A DNA stretch of 64,000 nucleotides from Catenuloplanes niger. GTDB taxonomy: Bacteria > Actinomycetota > Actinomycetes > Mycobacteriales > Micromonosporaceae. Below, one piece after another: positions 52,109-59,443 of this stretch. The position numbers and the translations under genes are program-made. The stretch spans positions 3,915,001 through 3,979,000 of the forward strand of contig NZ_JAVDYC010000001.1 in NCBI RefSeq assembly GCF_031458255.1, written 5' to 3'. Below the pieces are notes generated by a model. It saw only the letters and a program-made list of their open reading frames with translations. It made no database searches and was not told where the DNA came from. Numbering within the stretch: position 1 is the stretch's first letter; each line of letters opens with the position of its first letter.

Positions 52109-52747
52109 ATGACATACCGGCTGGTGGAGCGGGTCATCGAGGAACTGCGCGCCAAGGTGACGTCCGGCGAGTGGCCGGTCGGCGGGCGCATCCCGACCGA
52201 GCCACAGCTGGTGGAGGCGCTCGGCGTCGGCCGCAACACGATCCGCGAGGCGGTCAAGGCGCTGGTGCACGCGGGCGTGCTGGAGACCCGGCAGGGCTCC
52301 GGAACCTACGTGATGTCCAGCGACGAGCTGGCCGGCGTGGTCGGCCGGCGGATGGCGGCCGCGGAGTTCGCCGAGGTGGTCGAGGTGCGGCGGGCGTTCG
52401 AGGTGGAGGCGGCCCGGCTCGCCGCGGTGCGCCGCACGGCCGCGGACGTGGCCGACCTGGAACGTGCGCTGGACCGGCGCGAGGCGGCCTGGGCGGCCGG
52501 CCGGCTGCACGAGTTCGTCGAGGCGGACGTGGCACTGCACGCCGCGATCCTGGCCGCCGCGCACAACGAGATGCTGGCCGCGCTGTACGCGTCGTTCCGC
52601 AGCGCGATGCGGGCCACGGTGGCGCAGTCGTTCCAGGACGAGGGGATGACCGCGGAGAGCTACGTCGACCACGGACGGCTGGTCGCGGCCATCCGCGCGG
52701 GTGACGCCGAGCTGGCCGCCAAGGAGGCCGGCGCGTACCTCGAATAG
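52109..52747 (+). CDS. GntR-family regulator, FadR subfamily
   Basis: This 212-residue regulator has an N-terminal winged-HTH (PTEPQLVEALGVGRNTIREA, about residues 29-48, then ETRQGSGTYV) and a helical FCD ligand-binding domain (about 80-205) with the metal or ligand residues spread over D and H positions (EADVALHAAI, YVDHGRLVAAI). The ATG follows GGAGG at long spacing and AAGGA close by. It is divergent from the MFS gene and probably controls it through the intergenic palindrome. Confidence 0.92.
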   Translation: MTYRLVERVIEELRAKVTSGEWPVGGRIPTEPQLVEALGVGRNTIREAVKALVHAGVLETRQGSGTYVMSSDELAGVVGRRMAAAEFAEVVEVRRAFEVEAARLAAVRRTAADVADLERALDRREAAWAAGRLHEFVEADVALHAAILAAAHNEMLAALYASFRSAMRATVAQSFQDEGMTAESYVDHGRLVAAIRAGDAELAAKEAGAYLE

Positions 52748-52810
52748 CCGTCCGGCGATCTGGGCAATACGGTAATGCTTCCCACCCCCTCACTTGCTCC
52801 GGAGTTCGAA

Positions 52811-53272
52811 GTGCGATCGGTAATCCAGGGTTTCAAAGACTTCATCATGCGCGGCAACGTGATCGAGCTGGCCGTCGGTGTCGTCATCGGCACCGCGTTC
52901 ACCGCGCTGGTCACGTCGTTCACCAAGTCGTTCCTCGAGCCGCTGATCAAGCTGGTCACCGGCGGCACCGGCGACATGAAGGGCTCCTGGGTGCCGGTGA
53001 CGGGCGTGGAGTTCACCTACGCCGCGTTCATCAACCAGCTGATCACGTTCGTCCTCACCGCCGCGGTCGTCTACTTCCTGATCGTCTTCCCGATGAACAA
53101 GCTGGCCGAGCGCCGCCGGCGCGGCGAGGAGCCGGAGCCGAAGGCGCCGAGCGACGAGGTCCGCCTGCTCACCGAGATCCGCGACGCGCTGATCGCCGGC
53201 AACTCGGACCCGGACCGCCGCGCCGCCATCGACGAGGCCATCCGCCGGGAGCACTTCCCGCCCCGCGGGTAA
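52811..53272 (+). CDS. mscL: Large-conductance mechanosensitive channel MscL
   Basis: This 153-residue protein is MscL, the channel that releases solutes on hypo-osmotic shock. It shows the amphipathic N-terminus and first helix GFKDFIMRGNVIELAVGVVIG, the periplasmic loop and the second helix INQLITFVLTAAVVYFLIVF, then a cytoplasmic helix rich in Arg and Glu. I chose the GTG (VRSVIQGF) because GGAG lies six bases upstream; an ATG twelve codons earlier would add a tail unusual for MscL. The last codons (PPRG) are part of a 26-bp tandem repeat that continues beyond the gene. Confidence 0.93.
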   Translation: MRSVIQGFKDFIMRGNVIELAVGVVIGTAFTALVTSFTKSFLEPLIKLVTGGTGDMKGSWVPVTGVEFTYAAFINQLITFVLTAAVVYFLIVFPMNKLAERRRRGEEPEPKAPSDEVRLLTEIRDALIAGNSDPDRRAAIDEAIRREHFPPRG

Positions 53273-53350
53273 TACGGCTCAGGCCGCCCCGCGGGTAATA
53301 CGGCTCAGGCCGCCCCGCGGGTAATACGGCTCAGGCCGCCCCGCGGGTAG
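53261..53350 (+). repeat. 26-bp tandem repeat of the mscL 3' end
   Basis: CCCCGCGGGTAATACGGCTC starts at 53261, 53287 and 53313, with a partial fourth unit at 53339, so the period is 26 bp. The first unit contains the mscL stop codon. Each unit therefore repeats the end of the gene and its stop. Confidence 0.95.
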
Positions 53351-53400
53351 CCAGCTCAGCCCGCCCGCGGGCGAATCTTCTGGCAAGATCACACACCCTG

Positions 53401-53416
53401 TCGAACATGTGTTCGA
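53401..53416. promoter_or_regulatory. Perfect LexA (SOS) box
   Basis: TCGAACATGTGTTCGA matches all 12 defined positions of the actinobacterial SOS consensus. It sits inside a longer imperfect palindrome (about 53392-53428: CACACACCCT on the left, AGGGTGTGTG on the right). It directly adjoins TAGGGT (53417-53422), the probable -10 element of the following gene, which starts eight bases further on. Confidence 0.88.
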
Positions 53417-53430
53417 TAGGGTGTGTGGCT

Positions 53431-53655
53431 ATGGAGCAGCGAAAGCACTGGTGGAACGGCAAATGGGGGCGGATCGCCCGCAAGGACGTCTTCCTCCGGG
53501 TCAACGGGGACACCTGGTACGTCGAGGCCCGCGCGGGCGGCGCCGAGGGGGCGTCGCGGTTCTTCGAGTTCGGCGGCGAGGACGAGGCGCTGGAGGCGGT
53601 CCGGGCGATGCTGAACGGCCCCGGCAACTGGCGTGAGCTCTCCACCCGCGACTGA
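53431..53655 (+). CDS. Small SOS-regulated protein of unknown function
   Basis: This 74-residue protein begins MEQRKHWWNGKWGRIARKDV and is soluble, with alternating beta-like and charged stretches (VFLRVNGDTWYVEARAG, RFFEFGGEDEALEAV). I recognise no family. A perfect LexA box overlaps its promoter, and the distance from TAGGGT to the ATG suggests a leaderless transcript, so it should be induced by DNA damage. It is followed after 17 bases by pabAB on the same strand. A start eight codons upstream would place the coding region over the operator and is less likely. Confidence 0.78.
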   Translation: MEQRKHWWNGKWGRIARKDVFLRVNGDTWYVEARAGGAEGASRFFEFGGEDEALEAVRAMLNGPGNWRELSTRD

Positions 53656-53672
53656 GCCACAATTGTCGACTG

Positions 53673-55964
53673 ATGCGCACGCTGATCGTCGACAACCACG
53701 ACTCGTACACGTACAACCTCTTTCAGCTCATCGCCGGCGTGACCGGCGATGAGCCGGACGTGGTCCGCAACGACGAACCCCTGCCCGACCTCGGCCGGTA
53801 CGACTGCGCGATCATCTCGCCCGGCCCCGGGCATCCGGGCCGGGACGCGGATTTCGGCACGTCCGCCCGGCTCCTGGCCCGCCGCGACCTGCCGGTGCTC
53901 GGCGTCTGCCTCGGCCACCAGGGCATCGCGCTCGCCGCGGGCGCCACGGTCACGCGGGCGCCGCAGCCGCGGCACGGGCACCTCACCCGCGTCCGGCACA
54001 CCGGCACCGGCCTCTTCGCCGGCCTGCCGCAGGACTTCGTCGCGGTCCGCTACCACTCCCTCGCGGTCCCGGAGCCGCTGCCGCCGCGCCTGATCGCGAC
54101 CGCCTGGGCCGAGGACGGCGTGGTGATGGGCCTGCGCCACGCCACGCGGCCGTGGTGGGGCGTGCAGTTCCACCCCGAGTCGATCGCGTCCGCGCACGGC
54201 GAGGAGATCATCCAGAACTTCCTGCGGCTCAACGACCTGCTCCGGCCGCGCCGGCGGGCCGTACCGCCGGCCGCCGCGGCCACACCACCACCCGACCGGC
54301 AGACCCTGGCCACGGTACGGGTGGAACACCTCCCCGACCCGGAGGAGCTGTTCGCCCGGCTCTGCGGCGACTCGGTACCGGCATTCTGGCTGGACAGCAG
54401 CCTGGTCGCGGACGGGTTGTCGCGTTTCTCGTTCCTCGGTACGTCCCGGGAGACGCTCTCCTACCGGGCCGGCTCCGGCACGGTACGGATCACCACGACC
54501 CTCACCCCGCCGCCCACCGCCGAGACGGCCACCACCGCGCCTGTCACCGCGCCGACCGCCGCCGAAGCGGTTGACACCGCGCCATCCGGTGAAGCCGCAC
54601 CTCAGCACCAAGCCACGCCGCAGCGCGAAGCCGCGCCACTCGGTGAAGCCGCACCTCAGCGCGAAGCCCTGCCGGAGCGCGAAGCCGCGCCACTCGGCGA
54701 CCCTGCGGCATCGCACGGCGGGGCCGCGCCGCAAGGTGTCGGTGGGGTGGCCGATGGCGCGGAGGTGCGTACCGTGGCGGGGTCGATCTTCGAGGTGCTG
54801 CGGGCCGGGCTCGCGGCGCGGCAGATCACCGGGGCCACCGGCCTGCCGTTCGACTTCGCCGGCGGTTATGTCGGTTATTTCGGATACGAACTAAAGAACG
54901 ACGGCACGCCGGGCGCCCACGCACCGGATACTCCCGACGCGTCGTGGATCTTCGTGGACCGGTTCGTGGTGCTCGACCACGTGGAGCGATGTGCCTGGGC
55001 GGTGGCGCTGCGATCCACCGGCGCGGATGCCGACGCGTGGGTCGCGGAGACCGCGTCGTTGATCTCGGCGATTCCGGTGGCGGTGAAACGGGACGCCGGG
55101 CCGCGACCGCTGCTGGATCCGGCACCGCTGATGGGCAAGGAACGGGACCGTTACGTCGCGGACGTGGTGGCGGCGCAGGAGCGGCTGCGGGCCGGCGAGA
55201 GCTACGAGATCTGCCTGACCGACCGGCTGACCGTGACCGATCCGGACGCGACCGACCTGGAGCTCTACCGGCGGTTGCGGCGGAACAACCCGGCACCGTA
55301 CGCGGCGCTGCTGCGGCTCGGCGAGGTGAGCGTGCTGAGCTCGTCGCCGGAGCGGTTCCTGCGCGTGCTGCCGGACGGCACCGCGGAGAGCAAGCCGATC
55401 AAGGGCACCGCGCCGCGCTCCGCGGACCCGGTCCGCGACGAGGAGCTGCGGATGTCGCTGGCCGGCGACGCGAAGACCCGGGCTGAGAACCTGATGATCG
55501 TCGATCTGGTCCGCAACGACCTCGGGCAGGTGTGCGAGGTCGGCTCCGTGCGGGTGCCCGCGTTCATGGCCACCGAGTCGTACGCGACCGTGCACCAGCT
55601 GGTCTCCACGATCCGCGGGCGGCTGCGGGCCGGCGTGACCGCGGTCGACGCGGTGCGCGCCTGCTTCCCGGGTGGCTCGATGACCGGCGCGCCGAAGGAG
55701 CGCACCATGCGGATCATCGACGAGCTGGAGGACGGGCCGCGCGGTGTCTACTCCGGCGCGCTCGGGTTCCTCAGCCTGACCGGCACGGCCGACCTGAGCA
55801 TCGTCATCCGCACCGCGGTCCGGCACGGCGGCACGCTGACCATCGGCGCGGGCGGCGCGATCGTGCTCGACTCCGACCCGGCCGGCGAGTACGCGGAGAT
55901 GCTGCTCAAGGCCGCGACGCCGCTGACCGCGCTCAGCCCAGGCTCGTCACCCGGTACACACTGA
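53673..55964 (+). CDS. pabAB: Fused aminodeoxychorismate synthase PabAB
   Basis: This 763-residue enzyme makes 4-amino-4-deoxychorismate for folate (or for an antibiotic precursor). Residues 1-190 are the glutamine amidotransferase: NHDSYTYNLFQLI, the nucleophile in GVCLGHQGIA and the His/Glu in QFHPESIAS. Residues about 210-755 are the chorismate-using part with PIKGTAPR, ENLMIVDLVRNDLGQVC, PGGSMTGAPKERTM and GAGGAIVLDSDPAGE. Between them, about residues 285-370 form an Ala/Pro/Glu-rich insertion with repeated EAAPQREA/EAAPLGEA units that breaks the N-terminal beta domain. The PIKGT Lys points to PabB and not TrpE. The gene overlaps the convergent Hsp70-like gene by 32 bases. Confidence 0.93.
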   Translation: MRTLIVDNHDSYTYNLFQLIAGVTGDEPDVVRNDEPLPDLGRYDCAIISPGPGHPGRDADFGTSARLLARRDLPVLGVCLGHQGIALAAGATVTRAPQPRHGHLTRVRHTGTGLFAGLPQDFVAVRYHSLAVPEPLPPRLIATAWAEDGVVMGLRHATRPWWGVQFHPESIASAHGEEIIQNFLRLNDLLRPRRRAVPPAAAATPPPDRQTLATVRVEHLPDPEELFARLCGDSVPAFWLDSSLVADGLSRFSFLGTSRETLSYRAGSGTVRITTTLTPPPTAETATTAPVTAPTAAEAVDTAPSGEAAPQHQATPQREAAPLGEAAPQREALPEREAAPLGDPAASHGGAAPQGVGGVADGAEVRTVAGSIFEVLRAGLAARQITGATGLPFDFAGGYVGYFGYELKNDGTPGAHAPDTPDASWIFVDRFVVLDHVERCAWAVALRSTGADADAWVAETASLISAIPVAVKRDAGPRPLLDPAPLMGKERDRYVADVVAAQERLRAGESYEICLTDRLTVTDPDATDLELYRRLRRNNPAPYAALLRLGEVSVLSSSPERFLRVLPDGTAESKPIKGTAPRSADPVRDEELRMSLAGDAKTRAENLMIVDLVRNDLGQVCEVGSVRVPAFMATESYATVHQLVSTIRGRLRAGVTAVDAVRACFPGGSMTGAPKERTMRIIDELEDGPRGVYSGALGFLSLTGTADLSIVIRTAVRHGGTLTIGAGGAIVLDSDPAGEYAEMLLKAATPLTALSPGSSPGTH
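54590..54720 (+). repeat. Degenerate coding repeats in pabAB
   Basis: Units around GAAGCCGC and CGCGAAGCC recur about every 21-24 bp, always in frame. They encode the Ala/Pro/Glu-rich insertion. Confidence 0.7.
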
Positions 55965-58900
55965 GCATGCCCTTGCCGTCGATCAGCGCGCCCACGTCGC
56001 CGGCGAACGCGGCCTCCTTCGGCAGCTCGGTGCTGAACTCCGCGGTGCCGGTCGCCTTGCCGGTCGAGACGTCCCAGACCCGGACCACCCAGCCGGTCTG
56101 CGAGGTGAGGCCGACCGTGATGCTCACGCCGAGCGCCCGGCCGTCGCGGATCGCGTAGACGTCGGTGTCGCCGAGGTTCGAGATCTCCTTGCCGTCCAGG
56201 CCGAGCAGCTTCACGTCCTGCATGGTGTCGAAGAACTGGTTGCCCCAGAGAATGCTCTTCGGCGTGACGTACCAGCCCTCGTCCACGCTGAAATCGACCG
56301 GCTGGCTCCACACCTGGCGGCCGTTCGTGGTGTCGACCGCGACCGTGCGGTACTGGCTGTTCGCGCTGTCCACGGCCACGCACACCACGTGCTCGCCGCA
56401 CGGCTTGACCCGGTCCACGCTCTCGCCCGCCTCCAGCCGCAGCTCCCACTTCTTCGCGAAGTCGTTCAGCCCGTAACCCGCGACGGTCGGCTGCGCCGAG
56501 GTCTCCGCGTCGATCAGCCCGATCACCTGGCCGTCGAACGCGGTCCAGAAGTCGTCCTCGATCGGCACCGCGCCCGCGCCGGACGTGCTCTTCGCGGTGC
56601 CGGCGGCCATGTCGAGCACTCGGACCCGCTGGTCGTCGGTGAGCTGCACCATGGAGACCGACGACGCGGAGAGCGAGTCGAAGTGCCGGTACTCGGTCGG
56701 CGGCAGCGTGCCGGCGCCCTGCTTCGGGCCCTGCTCACCCACCCACTCGCGCAGCGGCTCGGCCCGGTGCGCGTCGATCGCCAGGGTGTCCTCGACGCCG
56801 GTGGTGCTCCAGACCGTCTTGCCGGTCCGCAGATTCATCCGGTACAGCCGGTAGCCGTCGAACGCGCTGGTCTGCTCCATCACCGCGTCCGAGCCGAGGA
56901 ACGCGACGTCGGTCGTGTCCGCGATCGGGAAGTCCCGCACCGTGGCGCCGTCGGAGCGCTGCAGCACCGCGCGGGCGTCGTCCTGGTCGTGCGTGGTGGC
57001 GCTGTCCGCGTCGAGCAGCAGCAACTCGTCCAGCACGGTCAGGTGCACCTCGCGCCCGGCGATCGCGGCGGTCTTCTTCCACAGCTGGGTGCCGTCCGCC
57101 GCGTTCGTCGCGACCACCTCCGTGGTGGCGCCGACGACCCGCGCGTAGTACACGGTCGAGCCGGCCACCGCGACCGTGGTGGCACCGCCGCCGAGCTCGA
57201 TCGGCTGACCGACGCGCACCAGCTCGCCGTCGGCCGGGGTGCCGCCGGCGCCGCTCAGCACGTCGGCGAGCCCACCGTCGGTGAGCCCACCGGCCCGGAC
57301 GTCCGACAGCCAGCCCTGGACCGACCTGGTGACGACGGTCCCGCAGGTCGCGACGGCCGCGACCACCGCACCGACGGTGAGCATCGCGATCACGCGCCGC
57401 CGGTTCCGCCTCCTGGTCTCAGCCGGATCGGGCAGATCCACCGGTACGTCGCCGGTGTCGATCTTCCCGCCGGAACCACCGGGACCACCGGAACCGCGGA
57501 AGCCGCCGGAACCACCGGGACCGCCCGCGCCACCGGGAACGCCGGGACCACCCGTGCCGGGCGTGCCGCCCTGGCCCGCCGGAGGTGCGCTGGTCGGCGC
57601 CGCGCCCGTCGGCGTGCCGCCCGCGGCGGGGGACGGGCCGCCGTCCGGCGACGGCCAGCCGGGTGGCGCCGTGCTCCAGCCCGCGGCCGGACCCGGCGCC
57701 TGACCGGGATACGGCCCCGGCGCCTGGCCGGCGGCCGGACCCGGCGCCTGGCCGGGATATTGACCCGGCACCTGGCCGAAGTACTGACCGGGATACTGCC
57801 CCGGGCCCTGACCGGGGTACTGACTCGCTCGATGACCCTGGTTTCCGCCGGCGGTCCCGCCCTGGCCGAATGCCTGACCCGGCCCTGGCGGCGAGACGGG
57901 CATGCCGGACACCGGCGACCCCGAAACCGGCATATCGGGCACCGGATCGCCGGGCATCGGGCCGCCGGGGGTCGGCGTTCCCGGCACGGGGGTCGCGCCG
58001 GTCGACGGGTAGCCGGACGGTGACGTGGGCACTGCGGAGACCTGCGCGGACGCGATCGGGCCGAGGCGCTCGTTGGCCAGCGCGCCGTAGGCCACCGGCA
58101 GCTCCGGCTGCTCCGGCACGGACGGCACCACGCCGAACCGCGCGTGCAGCCGGCTCGCCACCAGCGGGATCCGGCTCGAGCCGCCCACCAGCAGGATCGT
58201 GTCGAGTTGGGCGGACGCGACGCCGGACCGCTCCAGCACCCGCCGCGTCTCGTCCACCGCGCGGGCCACCAGCGGGCCCGCGACCCGCTCCACCTCGTCG
58301 CGGGTCAGGTGCAGCGGCTCCTCCTGGCCGGGCACCCGCACCGGCGCGCTGGTCAGCCGGGACAGCATCTCCTTGGCCGCGCGCACCTCGCCCCAGAACG
58401 CCTGCCGGTCGCGCCGCTCCGCCGGGGTCGAGGGCGCGGAGAGCCGGCGCCACACCTCCGGGTGCCGCGCCGCGACCACGTGCCCGAGGTGCCCGACCAG
58501 CGCGTCGTCGACGTCCAGCCCGCCCAGGTCGTCGAGGCCGCCGGTGGCCGCGACGCGCCAGCCGCCCGGCTCCCGGCGGACCACCGTCACGTCCAGCGTG
58601 CCGCCGCCGAAGTCGAAGACCGCGACCGCGCCGCCGACCGGCACCTGCTGGCCGACCACCTGCGTGCAGTAGGTGGCGGCCGCGACCGGCTCGTCCAGCA
58701 GGCGCACGTCGCCGAGGCCCGCGCGCCGCGCCGCGTCGGCCAGCACCGCACGCCGCGGGCCACCCCAGTCCGCCGGGCAGGTCAGCACCGCGCCCGCCGG
58801 GTCGACGCCGGCCGTGCGAGCCTCCTCCGCCACCCGGACCAGGATCGCGCGCAGCAGGTCGGCCACGCCGACCTCGGCGGTGCCGAGCAGCACCGAGCCC

Positions 58901-59130
58901 TCGTCGACGCGCCGCTTCGGGTGCGGCTCGAACCGCTCCGGCTCGCTCGCGCCGAGCCGGGCCGCGTCGCGGCCGGTGTGCACCACGCCGTCGGCCGCGA
59001 GGAACACGCCGGACGGCAGGATCGGCGAGCCGTCGAACAGCAGCGCCCGCGCCGGCTGCCCGACCCGCTCCACCACCGCCACCGTGTGCGTGGTGCCCAG
59101 GTCCACAGCCAGCCGCGCCGGTCCGCTCAC
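55933..59130 (-). CDS. Hsp70-type ATPase joined through a membrane helix to a PQQ-like propeller
   Basis: This 1065-residue protein starts with an Hsp70 nucleotide-binding domain (about 1-350): LAVDLGTTHTVAVV, VLTCPADWGG, LLDEPVAAATY, AVFDFGGGTLDVTVV and LLVGGSSRIP. The Hsp70 substrate-binding domain is absent. A Pro/Gly/Gln-rich linker with GQYPGQ-like repeats follows (about 365-565), then one membrane helix (about 585-605, VIAMLTVGAVVAAVATCGTVV). The C-terminal half (about 640-1065) is a beta-propeller of PQQ/WD type (DGTQLWKKTAA, TGKTVWSTTGV, NGRQVWSQPV) that would lie outside the cell. The GTG start has GGGGGAG upstream. Function is unknown; an ATP-dependent sensor of envelope state is one possibility. 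Confidence 0.9.
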   Translation of the reverse strand: MSGPARLAVDLGTTHTVAVVERVGQPARALLFDGSPILPSGVFLAADGVVHTGRDAARLGASEPERFEPHPKRRVDEGSVLLGTAEVGVADLLRAILVRVAEEARTAGVDPAGAVLTCPADWGGPRRAVLADAARRAGLGDVRLLDEPVAAATYCTQVVGQQVPVGGAVAVFDFGGGTLDVTVVRREPGGWRVAATGGLDDLGGLDVDDALVGHLGHVVAARHPEVWRRLSAPSTPAERRDRQAFWGEVRAAKEMLSRLTSAPVRVPGQEEPLHLTRDEVERVAGPLVARAVDETRRVLERSGVASAQLDTILLVGGSSRIPLVASRLHARFGVVPSVPEQPELPVAYGALANERLGPIASAQVSAVPTSPSGYPSTGATPVPGTPTPGGPMPGDPVPDMPVSGSPVSGMPVSPPGPGQAFGQGGTAGGNQGHRASQYPGQGPGQYPGQYFGQVPGQYPGQAPGPAAGQAPGPYPGQAPGPAAGWSTAPPGWPSPDGGPSPAAGGTPTGAAPTSAPPAGQGGTPGTGGPGVPGGAGGPGGSGGFRGSGGPGGSGGKIDTGDVPVDLPDPAETRRRNRRRVIAMLTVGAVVAAVATCGTVVTRSVQGWLSDVRAGGLTDGGLADVLSGAGGTPADGELVRVGQPIELGGGATTVAVAGSTVYYARVVGATTEVVATNAADGTQLWKKTAAIAGREVHLTVLDELLLLDADSATTHDQDDARAVLQRSDGATVRDFPIADTTDVAFLGSDAVMEQTSAFDGYRLYRMNLRTGKTVWSTTGVEDTLAIDAHRAEPLREWVGEQGPKQGAGTLPPTEYRHFDSLSASSVSMVQLTDDQRVRVLDMAAGTAKSTSGAGAVPIEDDFWTAFDGQVIGLIDAETSAQPTVAGYGLNDFAKKWELRLEAGESVDRVKPCGEHVVCVAVDSANSQYRTVAVDTTNGRQVWSQPVDFSVDEGWYVTPKSILWGNQFFDTMQDVKLLGLDGKEISNLGDTDVYAIRDGRALGVSITVGLTSQTGWVVRVWDVSTGKATGTAEFSTELPKEAAFAGDVGALIDGKGMLSVYRVTSLG

Positions 59131-59176
59131 TGCTATCTCTCCCCCACCGGCCGATCACCACCACACCCGGAGCGGG

Positions 59177-59182
59177 AGCCTA
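59177..59182 (-). promoter_or_regulatory. Candidate -10 element of the Hsp70-PQQ gene
   Basis: On the minus strand TAGGCT stands about 47 bases before the GTG start, leaving room for the GGGGGAG ribosome site. Confidence 0.35.
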
Positions 59183-59330
59183 CCGATGACCCCCGACAGG
59201 CTGCGACACACGGACGCCCGACCCCCCACGACCCGAACGGTCAACCGGTTGATTCGCACGCACCAATACCACGCAACAAATTGACATTTCGGGCAAGGCG
59301 CCGCCGGTTCTGCTCTGTTCCACGACGAAT

Positions 59331-59400
59331 CCGGCAGGGAGGAGCGCCAGCGACGACCGGTGCCCGCGGGAGCACCGCAAGCGCCCACGCCGGAAGTGGG
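59331..59400 (+). repeat. Copy 3 of a dispersed intergenic repeat
   Basis: The 45 bases 59331-59375 are exactly the reverse complement of 46475-46519; the similarity continues to ACGCCGGAAG (59387-59396). The 313-bp space between the Hsp70-like and GGDEF-EAL genes holds this element and the candidate promoter at 59177; nothing else was recognised in it. Confidence 0.85.
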
Positions 59401-59443
59401 CACACAAAGATCTTGAAGGCGCGAGCGCCGAGAGCCGGGCCGG

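Noticed and set aside
53261-53350. Possible CRISPR-like array
   Set aside because: The units are directly abutting with no spacers between them, so this is a simple tandem repeat.
57419-59164. Overlapping open frames on both strands of the Hsp70 region
   Set aside because: They are Arg/Gly/Pro-rich shadows; the Hsp70 motifs and propeller strands are all in one minus-strand frame.
59331-59375. Insertion sequence ends or att sites
   Set aside because: The 45-bp repeat is not linked to a transposase or integrase and shows no target duplication, so it is listed only as a dispersed repeat.
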